From Cryptomeria japonica (Eukaryota; Streptophyta; Pinopsida; Cupressales; Cupressaceae): a stretch of DNA of 64,000 nucleotides. Every line of letters starts with the position of its first letter. Position 1 is the first letter of the stretch. Positions 22,538 to 35,888 of the stretch are shown piece after piece. The DNA is taken from the NCBI RefSeq assembly GCF_030272615.1, contig NC_081406.1, positions 140,832,361-140,896,360 on the forward strand. The letters are read 5' to 3'. The notes below the pieces were generated by a model that was not told where the DNA came from, searched no databases, and saw only the letters and a program-made list of their open reading frames with translations. Position numbers and translations under genes: made by a program.

Positions 22538-24015
22538 TGATGCAGAGCCCTACCCACACACCTAAGAACAATCCCAAGAAAAGTTAGACTTTTGACCCCT
22601 CAAGTGATCACAAGGGTCCTGTAAGGAAGGACTCCACACCTTGGATGAAACTACTCACAAGTTCACTAGGCTCGGGCCTACTCAAGATGAGTAAATGCCT
22701 TAATACCTACCCTACATCATCATATGACACCCTACTCCCAAGGGCTTATGATTTGGTTCATTTATGGCCATTCGAAACTGGTCCAAGCATTAGTTTTGGA
22801 ATTAGGCTCCAGTTCCTTACACCTCCTTTAGAAACCTACCCGCTAGGCTTGTAGCCCTATTTGGCGATAAAATGGATCTTAACTCAAAAATTTTCCACAC
22901 ACCCATTTAAAAAAAATACCATTTCAAATACCCTTTTGGAAGTTCCACTAATCCCCAAAATGGTTTGACCAAGTCTGCAATTACAAGGTTTGATCCCTTT
23001 AGAGGCCAAGAGACCTAATAGGGGCAATTAGGCCTATTTTCCAAGGCAACTACCAACCAATGAATCCAAAATAGAAAACCAAGTCTATGGGAATGTGGAG
23101 GATGGTCAGTAACCTTTAATTCCAAGGTTGCATGCCTAGAATCCACCGCTATGACATTTTATGATGTCTGTCTTAATCTTGTCCTAAGTAGTCACATAGA
23201 GATGCCTACCTAATTTTGCCCAAGTTTCCCCTGCAACAAACCATGAAAAATTTAAAATACAAAGGCTTATCCTTCATCCCTCCAAAGGAAGAGCCTTATA
23301 ATGGACTAGAATGCAAGATAAGGCCATGTTTGATCAAAATCCTCTCCAAACCCTCAAATTTTGGATTGCAGTGAGAAGAATGGAGGGTTCTCTCTACTCC
23401 AGAACAATTAGGAATTAAGACCACCACCCAAAAAATCTATTTGACCCCTCTATCTACTCCATGGATGGTGGGATTCAAATCAATCCGTACAAGCACATGC
23501 AACTCTTGTAAACTTAGAATTTATGGGAAAACTGTAGTATTTTGTGTTTTATTGCTTCACAAACTCCAATTAAATAGAAGAAACCTTGGAAATAATGTCC
23601 ACAAGTCTTATAAAACTCTCCAATGGTTTCCTACTAAATTTGGAGTAGGTTGGAGCTGTTGGAAGGCTTCCCCCAACCAAATTTCAAAAAGTTGCACTTT
23701 TGCACTCAAAAGTTGCATTTTTGCAATTTTGCACAAAATGTTGTCATACTTGCTAAGGTTGGAATCCACATACATGGATCAAAAAAACACTCATAAAACA
23801 TGTCTAAAACCTATCAAAAACAAAACTAAACCATCTACTACCCCTATTGACCACATTGTCCCTATTGGCTTATCAAATTGCCTAATTGGTGACATGGGCT
23901 TACATGGTGGGGTTTATTGCATACATGAAACACAAGAAACACTAAGACACTCTAATTATCCTAGTATTCATCCTTAGGGTCATTATTTGAGTTTTGATGA
24001 GGTTCCCCTACACCA
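22538..24015 (-). repeat. 3' LTR of the chromovirus
   Basis: It matches 28744-30239 over its whole length, from TGATGCAGAGCC to CCTACACCA. The matching start of the other copy is TGATGTAGAGCC. In element orientation this is the downstream LTR, next to the chromodomain end. The last codons of the chromodomain frame (stop at 23961) run into it. Confidence 0.9.
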
Positions 24016-24524
24016 TACTCCCCGGGAGAAGAGATCTCAAGCCCACTTGAGATCAGAGTTTGTAAATCTGCACCATGGTTGGATATTTGCTCACTTTTCA
24101 TCCAAACTACCTCAGAGTCTAGTTTGTCTTGCCAAGCCACCAAGTACTCAATGTACTCCTTGTTCCTTGTCTTCTTTGTGACTCTAGTGTCTAACACTTT
24201 GCTTAACTTAGGTGATTCATGCCTTGAAATGTCTTAGGTTGGCACAACTTGCATTGGTTCCTCCCCTTCATTGTCACTACCTTTGAAAAGTGTAAGATCA
24301 CACACATTAAAAATGGGTTTTAATCCAAGACTAGGAGGAAGTTGGATCTCATAGGCATTTTGTCCACATTTATTTAATATCTGACATGGTCCAATCTTCC
24401 TCTGCATGAGCTTGGTGTATTTTCCTTTTGAGAGTCTCTCCTTCTTCAAATGTACCCATACCAAATCCCCAACACTAAATTGTACATCTCTATTCTTCTT
24501 ATCAGCATAAGCCTTATACTTCAC
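23961..24524 (-). pseudogene. Integrase C-terminus and chromodomain of the chromovirus
   Basis: From 24524 the frame reads VGDLVWVHLKKERL and IGPCQILNKCGQNAYEIQLP, the usual end of chromovirus integrase, to a stop at 24234-24236. From 24197 the same frame gives ILDTRVTK-like residues (seen as MLDTRVTKKTRNKEY), then YLVAWQDKLDSEVVWMKSEQI. This is a chromodomain, with the third aromatic position of the usual cage present as W. Chromodomains are known to steer such elements to marked chromatin. The last codons overlap the LTR. Confidence 0.8.
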
Positions 24525-24530
24525 TACAGA

Positions 24531-27400
24531 CTATTGGAGATGAGACTTCACTTGTTCATGCACCTCTTTGATGGTTGATGAAAAAGCTTCACCATCTACA
24601 CTAATGGGCTCTTCCTTGGGTAAATCCCTTAACTCCAATACTCCTCTTGCGTGGATGTCATATACAATCTGGAAATGAGACTTCCATGTGCTTCTATTGA
24701 TGGTATCATTGTAAGAGAACTTTTCCTGTGACAGTATACTGTCCCATTTTTCTGCATGTTGCCTTGTCAAACACCTTAATAGGTTTCCCAATGACCTATT
24801 GAAAACTTTAGTTTGCCCATCTATTTGAGGATGATAGGCTGATGAGAAAGCTAGGTTAGTCCCCAACTTCTTCCAAAGGGTCCTCCAAAAGTGACCTATG
24901 AACTTCACATCTCTTTCTAAAATAATGTTAGGGGCAATCCATGTATCTAGACTATCTCTTGTAAGAGTAGGTCTGCAACATATGATGCATCACAAGAAGT
25001 CTTACATGGCAATAAATAAGCCATTTTAATAAACATGTCCACCACTACAAAGGCACTGTGAAATCCCCTCCTTGTCCTAGGTAGACCCAACACAAAGTCC
25101 ATACTTATGCTCTCCCATGGCCTAGAAGGAATGGGTAACGACTGATAAAAACCTGCATTTGTGGATTTCCCCTTGGCTTTGTGACATATTACACATGTCT
25201 CCATAAACTTTCTTACATCTACCTGCAATTTAGGCTAGTAATAATGTCTCTTTACAAGGTCTAGGGTCTTGTCAAGGCCAAAATGACCTACCACGGCTCC
25301 ACAATGCTTCTCCCTAATGATATTTAACCTCATGGAACACTTAGGAATACACAATTGCACTCCTTTGAACAACAATCTATCTTGTATCAGAAATTCATAA
25401 AACTCAATATGATATCTCTCACCAAAGGTTTCACATACCTTGTATATCTCTCCAAAGTATTCATCAACATCATACATACTCTTCAAGGAATCAATACCAA
25501 CATTCTCCATCTTGATTTTGTTGACAGTTAAGACACTCCTGCTCAAAGCATCTACAACTTTGTTCTTGACTCCATTCTTGTGTTTGAGGGTGAAGGTGAA
25601 GGCTTGTAGGGTCTCTACCCACTTCATGTGCTCGTGGTTTAGCTTCTCTTGGCTATTTATGAAATTGAGTGCCTTATTGTTAGTGAAAACTATGAACTCT
25701 TGAGGCAATAAATAGTGCCTCACCTTCTTCAAAGACTGTACTAGAGCATACATCTCCAAGTCATAAGACGAGTATCTTTTATAGGTATCATTTAGCTTTT
25801 CATTGAAAAAAGCAATAGGCATTCCTTCCTAACTGAGAACTTCCCCAATAGCCATGTGGCTTGCATCACATTCTATTTGAAATATCTTGTTAAAGTCTAG
25901 TAAGGCAAGGACTAGTTGTTCTGCAACCTTCTTCTTCAATTATTCAAATGAATCATCTGCCTCTTTGGTCCAACTGAACCTGTACTTTTGTCCTCCCTTT
26001 ATGGTGTCAAGCATGGGTGCACAAACATGACTAAATCCTCTTATGAACTTTCTATAAAAATTTTCTAAAACATGGAAGCTCCAAACATCATTCATAGTCT
26101 TAGGTGTTGGCCAAGATAGTATAGCACTCACCTTCTCTTGGTCCATTTTCAACTCACCTTGTGAGATTACAAAACCCAAGTAGATGATCTCCTCTCGTGT
26201 GAACAAACACTTATCCAAATTCATCATTAGTTGCTCTTCATGTAACCTCTTGAGAACCATATCTATGTGTTTGAGGTGTTCTTCCCTTGTGTGACTAAAG
26301 ATCGAGATATCATCTAGGTATATTATGAAAAAATTTCCTATGAATTCCACCAAGACTTCATTCATCAACCTCATAAAGGTACTAGGGGCATTGGACAACC
26401 CAAATGGCATGACTTTCCACTCATATAACCCCTCATTGGTTTTAAAATTTGTTTTCCATTCATCCCCTGGCCTTATTCTAATATGATGGTATCCACTTTT
26501 TAGATCCATTTTGGTGAAATACTTAGCACTCCCCAAGCAATCAAGTAAACCTATATCCTAGGGATTGGGAAGCTATACCTTATAGTTATCTTGTTGATGG
26601 CCCTAGAGTCTGTACAAAGCCTCCAAGTGCCTTCTTTCTTGGGTGCAAGGACAATAGGTACTACACATGGGCTTAAGCTCTTGCCAATCAGTCCTGATTC
26701 AAGCAACTCTTCAATCTACCTTGCCATTTTTGCATTCTGGTCTAGAGTGAGCTTGTAGGATGCTTTGTTTGGGAGAGTAGATCCAAGTATCAGATCTATG
26801 CAATGAATGATGTATCTCACTGGTGGTAGGGATCCTGGCATTCCATCTGAGATGATGCCTTGATGTTTATTATGCAACTATCTGATTTTAGGGTCCATGT
26901 GCTTCTATCCTCCTTTCTCTTCTGCATACTGCTCTTTCCTTGTCATCTTTGGGCTAGGCATGAGGGCATAGAAAACTGCACCTTTCTCTGCAATCTCCTT
27001 TAGGAACTATTTACCTTCTACCATTAGCACCTTTTCATCCTTTCCTTTTGATTCCATCTCTTCCTCTATCAGAGGTAAGAGTTCTATCACCTTCCCATCC
27101 TTGGTGATTGAGTAGGTGTTTCTCAACCATCATGATGAGATTTCAAGTCATACTGCCATGGTCTCCCAAACAAGAGATGGCATGCATCCATTTTGGCTAT
27201 GTCAAATACAAATCTATCCTTGTATGATCCAATCTGAAACTCCACCCAAGCCTTCTCTTCTACCACTGCTTTTTAACCTTGGGTGAGCCATGAGACCTTG
27301 TAGGGGTAAGGATGAGGCAGATTTCTAAGTTTAATCTTTTCTACCATTTCAAGTGATACACAATTTTCAGTGGATCCAAAGTCTATCAAGACCTTTCATA
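24531..27400 (-). pseudogene. Chromovirus pol: protease, RT, RNase H, integrase (fragmented)
   Basis: On the minus strand, protease lies near 27390-27230 (VLIDFGSTENC). RT motifs appear near 26690-26540 ([12 protein letters not shown]) and, after a one-base shift, at 26536-25940 (FTKMDLKSGYHHIRI, VMPFGLSNAPSTFM, IIYLDDISIFS). RNase H follows at 25822-25235 (FTNNKALNF, VVDALSR). The integrase zinc site begins with VGHFGLDKT and, after a stop, ETCVICHKAKG at 25228-24947. A frameshift near 24930 leads to the last integrase block (AYHPQIDGQTKVFNRSL) at 24908-24531. RT to integrase is in one frame with stops; gag and protease are in another. Confidence 0.85.
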
Positions 27401-28694
27401 CCTTTCCTCCTGCCTTGCAAGTGGTTTTGAAAAGAGATTTATGTTGTGTAGGCTCCTTGTTAGGTACCTTCATGGTGGTTACTACTCTCCTCATCATCAG
27501 AACCTCTCCTCTTTCAGGATAGCCATAGCTATCAGGAGCATTAACACTTTGATAAGTGTTTGCACTTGCCACACTTTGACAATCAGATTCCTGCACCAAA
27601 TTGCTTCTCCTTTCTCCCATGGAGCTAGAAGCCTTCTCTAGACACCTATTGGCCATGTACCCTTCTTGGTTGTAGTTGTAGCACCTAGGAGGTCCTCTAC
27701 CTTGGGATCTTCCTCTAGAGGGTGTTCTTCTACCCCTAAAGTTCCCTCTTGCATTGTAGCCCCCTCCTTGGTTGTAACTGCTCTCTCCTCTATTTCCTTC
27801 TTGGTTAGAGTCTTCATGGTATCCAAAACCATTTCCTCTACCTCTGATAGGGCCTCTTCCCCCTCTTTTCTGTCTCCCTTTACCTCTGCCATTTTTTTCA
27901 TGCCTTGTCTTCAACTTCTCCTCCACCTTGAGTGCCAATTGAAAGCACTTTTGGACTGTCTCTGTGGTGTGGAGATTCAAATATTCTTGGATTGTAAATC
28001 TCAACCCATTGAGATATCTAGCTACCTTCTCATCTTCACTCTCTTTCACCTTGGTCCTCACACACAACTTCATGAACTCCTTTGTATAGGAACTCACGTC
28101 CATCTCTTTTTGTTTCAAATTATGTCTCCTCCTATGAAATTGGATATTGTAGTCCATTGGGACAAGCCTCTTTTGCCAAGGCCATCATTTTCTTCCATGT
28201 AGCCACTCTTCTCTTTCCCTATTTCACCCTTTCATATTGGATGAAAGTCCACCAAGTTAGTGCAGCCCCTTTCATTTTGGATTGGGCCATCTTCACCCTC
28301 TAGTGGTCTATTATGTCTTCACTTTCAAAAAGATTGTCCAAGGAGTCTATCCACTCCATCACTGTATCAGGCTCCATCTTGCCCACAATACTAGTAGATC
28401 CATCTTCACATCCATTGTTCTTCTCTCCATGGACTTGAAAACACTCATCATGGGTCTCTGGTCTATAGGAACCTCTAGCTCTTCCTGCCTAGGGATCTCC
28501 TCTTCATCCCCTTCTTCTCAAGAGTCTCTCTCTCCCCTCTCCACTCTGTCCATCAACCTGTCCATCTCATTTATCAAGGCTTTATTCTCAACCTTGACTA
28601 CTCTACTCTCTACCATCTATTTCTTCACCAGGACATTCAACTCAGTATTGGTCATTCTTGAAGGTTCCTCTTGGGACCCCTCTTCTTCCAACAT
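27396..28694 (-). pseudogene. Chromovirus gag with broken zinc knuckle
   Basis: A gag ATG lies at 28694, just after the primer site. An acidic coiled N-terminus leads to a retrotransposon-gag core (MKGAALTWW, then ATWKKMMALAKEA) split by stops and shifts. From 28157 the frame is open to 27396 with EFMKLCVRTKVKESEDE, an Arg/Gly-rich stretch and a knuckle region CYNYNQEGYMANRC. The family pattern is C-x2-C-x4-H-x4-C. Here the second Cys and the His are both Tyr, each explained by one G-to-A change, so the knuckle could not bind zinc. Confidence 0.8.
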
Positions 28695-28729
28695 CTTGTC
28701 TTTTTCTTCTATCCAAAGAACACTCTTAT

Positions 28730-28741
28730 GCTCTGATACCA
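28730..28741 (-). other. Primer binding site of the chromovirus (initiator Met-tRNA type)
   Basis: The minus strand reads TGGTATCAGAGC two bases after the end of the 5' LTR. This is the standard site complementary to the 3' end of plant initiator methionine tRNA. Confidence 0.9.
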
Positions 28742-28743
28742 CT

Positions 28744-30239
28744 TGATGTAGAGCCCTACCCACACACCTAAGAAAAATCCCAAACAAGGTTAGACTTCTT
28801 ACCCCTCAAGTGATCACAATGGTCCTGTAAGGAAGGACTCCACACCTTGGATGAAACTACTCACAAGTTCACTAGGCTTGGGCCTACTCAAGATGAGTAA
28901 ATGCCTTAATACCCACCCTACATCATCCTATGACACCCTACTCCCAAGGACTTAGGATTTGGTTCATTTATGGCCATTAGAAACTGGTCCAAGCATTGTT
29001 TTTGGAATTAAACTCCAGTTCCTTATACCTCCTTTAGAAACCTACCCCCTAGGCTTGTAGCCCTATTTGGCGATAAAATAGATCTTAACTCAAAAATGTT
29101 CCACACACCCATACAAAAAAATTAACATTTCAAATACCCTTTTGGAAGTTGCACTGATCCCCAAAATTTTTTGACCAGGTCTACAATTAAAAGGTCTAAT
29201 CCCTTTAGAGGCCAAGAGACCTAATAGGGACAATTAGGCCTATTTTCCAAAGCAACTACCAACCAATGAATCCAAACTAGAAAACCAAATCTATGGGAAT
29301 GTGGAGGATGGTGAGTAAACTTTAATTCCAAGGTTGCATGCTTGGAATCCACCGCTATGACATTTTATGATGACTGCCCTTAATCTTGTCTAAGGTAGTC
29401 ACATAGAGATGCCTACCTAATTTTTCTCCTTTCTCCACACAACCAAGTTTTCCCTACAAAAAACCATGAAAAATATAAAATAAAGAGGCTTATCCTACAT
29501 CCCTTTAAAGGAAGAGTCTTCTAATGGACTAGAATGCAAGATAAGGCCATTTTTGACCAAAACCCTTTCCAAACCCTCAAATTTTGGGTTGTAGTCAGAA
29601 GAATGGAGGGTTCTATCTACTCCAAAACAATTAGGAATTAATACCACCACAAAAAAAAATATATTTCACACCTCTATCTACTCCATGGATGGTGGGATTC
29701 AAATAATTCTGTATAGCCACGTGCAACTCCTGCAAACTCATAATTTCTGGGAAAAATATAGTATTTTGTGTTTTATTGCTTCACAAACTCCAATTACAAC
29801 ACCAAAAACCTTGGGAATCATGTCCACAAGGCTTATAAAAATATCCAATGGTTTCCCACCGAATTTGGACTAGGTTGGAGCCATTAGAAGGCTTCCTCCA
29901 ACTGAATTTCAGAAAGTTGCACTTTTGCACTCAAAAGTTGCATTTTTGCAATTTTGCACAAAATATTGTCATACTTTCTAAGGTTGGAATCCACATACAT
30001 GGATCAACCAAAAACTCATAAAAATATCTAAAAAATATCAAACACAAAACTAAACCATCTACTACCCCTATTGACCACATTGTCCCAATTGGCTTATTAA
30101 ATTGCCTAATTGGTGACATGGGCATACATGGTGGGGTTTATTGCATACATGAAACACAAGACACACTAAGACACTCTAATGATCCTAGTATTCATCCTTA
30201 GGGTCATGATTTGAGTGTTGATGAGGTGCCCCTACACCA
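28744..30239 (-). repeat. 5' LTR of the chromovirus
   Basis: Direct repeat of 22538-24015 with the same ends. It lies next to the primer site at 28730-28741, which fixes it as the upstream LTR on the minus strand. Length 1496 bp against 1478 bp for its partner. Confidence 0.9.
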
Positions 30240-30244
30240 GGTCT

Positions 30245-32080
30245 CATCAACTAGTTGACTTGGAGCTTTTATTTTTGGTAGTAACAATTTTGCTATCCTT
30301 TTGTTTTGTTTTGTTTTATTTGTTTTGTGTGTCTTGTATATCCTACTTTGGATGTTCTTGACTAAGTTTATAGGATATTAAGATTGGGGACTTTTTTTTT
30401 AATCTCAAATTAGTGTCATCTTATCCCTTGTATGTGTTGTTCTCGGATTCTTTCTCTACTTCATTGTGAATATAAGAACAATTTCACACTCCGACTAAAG
30501 TGGGAGCTGAATATAGTATCCTGGATTGTATCCATTTACAATTTTACACTCTATTTAGGCCCCTAATTTTTTTTTCTTTAGCCTAAATAATTTTAAGACT
30601 ATTTTGTCCTTATTATACCCTATAATTTAATTGTTAAACTTGCAACTTAATTTTTATCATATGCTACTTTCAATACTAGGTCCTATGTTTTGGATCTTGA
30701 CACATCACCACCATATTTTTCTGGTTCCCTTTTAAGTTGACTAGGGCACCCAACACCCTACTCCCTCTAAAAGAGACCCAAATTCAAATGTGTGTGAATG
30801 TTATCCTTTGTCATTCTTGGTTAAGTCTTGAAAATTTCACTTGACTGTTAGTTATTGGTGTATATTAGAAAATACCTTGTGAACCCTAGATATAAAATAG
30901 TTATTTTATCATACATAACATTCTAAGTCTTATCAAGCAATAAATATAGATTCTAACACTCCAATTCAATCAATAGCATTCAATAAGTAGTAGAGTACAA
31001 CTTTTTACATTCAAGTATAATTTCATGTTTGTCATGTTTTATTACGATGTTATTGCATTAACACTATAGTACTTGTCTAAAGAGAATTGCATCATCGTCT
31101 TTCTCAAACCTAAGGTCTATTCATTTCAATTCATCATTTTTATTATTGTTCAACATATGCCCGACTAAGGAAAATATCTCCTTTAAATCACGATTAGTTG
31201 TTGTGGAGGTAGGAACTCCAACATGGGGTTTGGCATAGGAAAAATCTTATAGAGAACAACCCTTCTTCTTCATTTTATGTGTGTGCAGGGTCAAATCCAA
31301 CTACAAAATAGGTATAGGTGTGTAGATAAGAGTATTATAGGTTGCAACAAATTTCAAATGGATGAAAACCCTTGGACTAGGGTTCTTAGCACCAACGCCT
31401 GACATATTTCAGCTTAAATTTTGAGAGTAAAACCCACAAGAAATCCTAATTAAAAATTTTCCCCTTTCTATTAGTCACATACACCTCAACAAAAGGTGCC
31501 CTGCACTTCATTCTAGCACTTCTATCATCAATTCATAGATCTAGGTTCCTTTCTATAAAGGATTTCTAGATTTGGAATACTATTTTAGCTTTTTATTTTG
31601 TAATTTATAGCTATTTTTGGGAACCTTCATTTTGTCATCATTAAACCCTAGGTTTTATATCAAACTCAATTCCATTACAACAAAGGAAAATAATTCCAAG
31701 TGTTTAGATCATCTATCAAGATTGTGACTAAACCTAATTCATGGTCCAATATATGTCATGGAAAATTGAGATCTTACTTTGCGTTCATAGGCCTAGGATC
31801 TCATTTCTACACTTTATTATCACCTAATAGCATTTATTAAATAATTATTAAACCTAGAATTTATGAATGAAGATAATAAATATCATATTAATTAGGAAAA
31901 TTAAACATAATTAAGTAATTCAACATAGTAGATTTTTTTTTAATTTCTTACTCAAATCTCATAGAAATTTCAAATTGATAATATTTTTAGGCCTAATCTC
32001 CATGACTACAAACATGACCACAATGCACAATTTTGAGCTATAATTCATAGGTTTAATATATGTGTGTGTTTCAATGTAAG
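30245..32080. other. No recognisable feature
   Basis: A/T-rich sequence right of the chromovirus; it is the other half of the site into which that element inserted. I see no supported gene, LTR pair or array. Confidence 0.4.
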
Positions 32081-32145
<65 letters not shown>

Positions 32146-32191
32146 ACAATGTAAGATATATATATATATATATATATAAACACAATGTAAG

Positions 32192-32289
<98 letters not shown>

Positions 32290-32719
32290 TGTATGTATGT
32301 ATGCATGTATGCATACACATATTTATATGTATATATATGTATGCATATATGTACATATGTATATACATATATGTGTGTTTGGGTAGAATTGTATATACAT
32401 ATATATGTATAGGTATATATATCTATATATATGTGTGTATGCATATATATATATATATGTATGTATATATATACATGTATATATATGTATATATATATGT
32501 GTGTATATATATACATGTACATGCATATGTATATGTACATGTACATGTATATGTATATGTATATATATGTACATGTATATGTATATGTATATATGTATAT
32601 GTATATGTTTATGTATATGCATATGTATATGTATATGTATATGTAAATGTATATGTATATGCACACACATACATATGTATGTATGTATGTATGGTATGTA
32701 TGTATGTATGTACATGTTT
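32081..32719. repeat. Compound TA / TATG / TATGTA microsatellite, about 0.64 kb
   Basis: Long pure TA runs at about 32083-32141 and 32196-32285 are broken by AAACACAATGTAAG phrases. They are followed by interrupted TATG, GTATATGTA and ATGTACATGT units to 32719. Long open frames on both strands here are only a by-product of the repeat (Tyr/Ile and Tyr/Met/Cys strings) and are not genes. TA runs of this length can form cruciforms and are common sites of assembly error. Confidence 0.95.
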
Positions 32720-33412
32720 TATATGGTGAAAAAAATGAGGATGATAAACTATTGCAAACCCACAAAGATCCAACCACAAGAAAAACCCTAGTTCTACAGT
32801 AAAGCATTCGCCATACACTAATGAAGAAACCTAGAACATGCAAGTCAACAAATTGAAACAATAATACCATTCACATGCCAAGTAGGTTTTGATCTTCATT
32901 GTCTCATATCTCCATTGATCATGTTTGATATCTCTCATATTTTTGTATTGTGCACAAGAGCTCAATAAAGAGTGGTTTATGGTTGTAAAGTCACTTGATT
33001 GCATAAAGATTGTTGGATTAGATTAGGATCGTGAAAGGATAAAGGAATCCTCTTATATATAAGACACTTTAGAAAATGGAGGGATAAGATTAAGATGTGA
33101 AAAAAATAAATGGCCCAATAGGTTTAAATGGTCGGTAAAAGAAATAATAAAATAATGAAGGGGGTAGGTAGAGGAAAAATAAGAGATAAATGACACGTGT
33201 CATGAAGAGAAAAAGGTAATGAATTAATTAAATAAATTAAAAATTTATTTAATTAATAGAGGAAGTGGGGCCAATTAAATAAATAAAATATTTATTTAAT
33301 TTTAGGAAAAGATAATTTAAATAAATAAAAATATTTATTTAAATAAGAAAAGGCTAGAAGGGGATTAAAGAGTTAAGTAAATAAATAGAAATCTATTTAA
33401 TTAATAGAAGGT
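32720..33412 (-). repeat. Part of an old Tat LTR (Tat-F), interrupted by copia A
   Basis: The stretch 33200-33412 is full of AATTAAATAAAT phrases like the start of other Tat LTRs here. If its right edge (ending AAGGT) is joined to the reverse complement of 43563-43635 (starting AAGGC, then TTAGGATA), the result reads like one Tat LTR. The minus-oriented Tat-D LTR has AAGACTTAGGATA at the matching place (about 53761-53773). A palindromic TATA (CTTATATATAAG, about 33050-33062) could be its promoter. The lower limit is not fixed. Confidence 0.5.
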
Positions 33413-35886
33413 TGTTGGCATTGTGTTTTCATTGATGTCAACCGGTACAGGATGTTACCGATACCTCTGACATTGATGTCAACTAGTGAACAAGAGGTTG
33501 TTAGCATTAGAGTTTGATGTCAGCTAGAATAGGAGATGGACCGGTATGGGAGAAGAATTGATTTGTTGTCATCGGTGACCATCTTCTTGCAGGAGGAAGA
33601 ACCAGCATGTACCAGTAATGATTGATGTGCAGTAATGTGACCACTCTGAAAAAGGGCTGATTGATATGGTGGTGCATACAACTGAAATGAAGAGACTACA
33701 TGATGGAAATTGATTGTGCTATAGTGGTGGAATAATATTTGGATCACATTAACACCAGAGGTGAAGTTTGTGTAGGCCACTAGATTGCTAGTGTAAGGAT
33801 AACTAGCAGGTCTCCCACCAAATGAAGAAGCTTTCCCAGGCTAGGTGATAGGTTGAGAAAGTATGTTCCCTTTGTGTGTAGGATAACATATGTCATGTGG
33901 ATGATGTATCCTCCCCTCAGCAAAGTCACACTTGTACTGATAGAATGATTCCCTGAGATAGATAGGTGATTGAATGCAAAGACCAATTGTATAAGTGGAA
34001 GATGAGGAAGCCTCCAGAGCATGAGATCAGAAATACACATCAGATAAGCAAGGTGTGCTACCAAGATAGTGAAGGAAGAATGAGGAGTTGAGATGGTGTG
34101 TTTTTCATCTTGATAAACCAGATGAGAGCAGAACTAGTTTGATGGAGAAGAATGTTGGTGTGTCTGCAGGAATATACATGGGATACTAGGATACTAAAGG
34201 AAGGTTGATGCTGAATAGTTGGAGTGTGATGACTTGGTGTCATCAATGTGTCTCATCGGCAAGAAGGAATGTATGTGGCCCACCGACACACATTTACCAG
34301 ATTCTGCATTGGTGATTGTATGTTGACATGTTATGTCAACCAGTGAATCATCAGAGAAGGGATAAGGAAGATAAGGTTCTCACTTGTTAAAGATGGAGTT
34401 TGTTGAAGAATGATGACATGGTGTCATCAAGAGTGGTTATTGGTATGAAAGCCTACCGGTAATATGGACAAGGTGCAGGTGCAGAAGACTCCTACCTAAT
34501 GAGAATGTGCATATTTTGGATTGACATGTCTGGAGACTAGTTATTTGTGTGTTTGGTGACCAGGCATGAACTAATAGAACAGTGTGATGAGGTGGATACT
34601 AACAGTGATGCCACATAAAGATGAAGTGGAAAACTTGCATGAAGTGGCAGATGAAACATGCACAGGTCGGTGAAGTGAGGTTGGTGAGGTAGTTGTGATT
34701 GGTTCTACTTTAATGGTGAATGCAAAGCTCGAGGTAGAGTTATAGAGTTGTGCGGCTTGAGATCCAGGATAGATTGATTGTGCGGATTAGAGTAGGTGAA
34801 GGAAACAGCTAGGCCATTTATGGTGATTGACTGAGAAAAGCCGACAGATTGATTGTAGGTTGTTGAAAAAGGAAGGCATGTTTTGGAAGACATGAAAAAA
34901 TGGCAAAAATGTGCAGGTAGTCATCTCAGAGTTGTGATCATATCAGATCTGATTGGATTTGATGTGCCTCATGATCAGTGGAGAAAACCCTAAGGTGCCA
35001 AATTTGAATTGGTTCTTGGTGGGAAGTCTAGGCTATAAATGTGCAACCAAAAGACATTGTGAAGTGCTATTGAATAGAAAAATATTATGTTGTTGCGAAG
35101 TGTATTGCTTCTGCATGTGAAATGAAAATAAATTAAGTGCACAAAGCATATCTGAGAAGAGATTGAGTGTGAGAATGAACCTGGTTGAAGTGTTCAACTG
35201 GTAGTAGAGCAGAACCGGTAGTGTCCATTCTAGCAGAGCAGAAGTGAAGGAAGCTATAGAGAAGATAGTCATAGAACCAACAGAGTGTTGTACTAGTGAA
35301 GAGCAGAGAGTAAGGTGGAGATCTAGTAGAGAAGAAGAAGGGGAGAGGTGAACCGGTTGAGTTTACCAGCAAGAAAAGCAGTGGATGAGAGCAACAGAAG
35401 AATGATTCGGTGTAGTAGAGAAGGTATCTCACCAACAAAGTAAGGTATAAGAAATGGTTGCAAGATCCACTTGTAACATGATAACTACTTTTGTAATTGA
35501 TGTTTTTATTATGAACACTAAGTTGTAGCTTGGTGTAGGGGTTGTAGCTCTTTTGGGTTGTATCCCATAAACAAGTTAGGGGTTGGTGCTCCTTGGGTTG
35601 GTTCCCTAAACATTGTAACAGAGTTTTCACTATGAGGTTGGATTGGAGCAGTAGTCTCCAGCAGCATTACTCACCGAGGTTTTTCCCATCTTGGGTTTTC
35701 CTCGTACATACTGGTGTTGTGTGATGCCCTCTATGTGTGTTTGCATTTGTGTTGGTCTCTCCACTAATCGATAATTTTGCATTGTGATAGATCCCATAAC
35801 TGGTATAAACATCTAAGTTAGTTAAAGAGAAAAAGATTGAGAACCATTGATTCACCCCCCGTCTCAGTGGTACATTGTGTCTAACA
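33413..35886 (+). repeat. 5' LTR of copia A
   Basis: It begins TGTTGGCATTGTG and ends GTGTCTAACA, directly before a primer site, so both ends are fixed. Length 2474 bp. It has a TATA box (CTATAAAT, 35033-35040) and, near 35675-35704, the hairpin found in all copia LTRs of this window. The same LTR occurs in reverse at 43636-45945. Confidence 0.88.
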
Positions 35887-35888
35887 AT

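Larger units (their letters stand above)
22538..30239 (-). mobile_element. Chromovirus-type Ty3/gypsy element, both LTRs, broken coding region
   Basis: Two LTRs (22538-24015 and 28744-30239) flank a 4.7-kb internal region read on the minus strand: gag, protease, RT, RNase H, integrase and chromodomain. Termini are TGATG...CACCA. The flanks GGTTT (22533-22537) and GGTCT (30240-30244) are a probable target duplication with one change. The LTRs differ at many sites by eye, more than those of Tat-D, so this is an old insertion. Several frameshifts and stops split the polyprotein. Confidence 0.9.

Noticed and set aside
23441-23977. 178-codon frame on the plus strand
   Set aside because: It lies wholly inside the 3' LTR of the chromovirus and is not open in the matching 5' LTR.
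27666-28202. 178-codon plus-strand frame
   Set aside because: It is the shadow of chromovirus gag on the opposite strand.
31959-32870. Long open frames on both strands, up to 303 codons, with Tyr/Ile/Met repeats
   Set aside because: They are produced by the TA/TATG microsatellite and have no other support.
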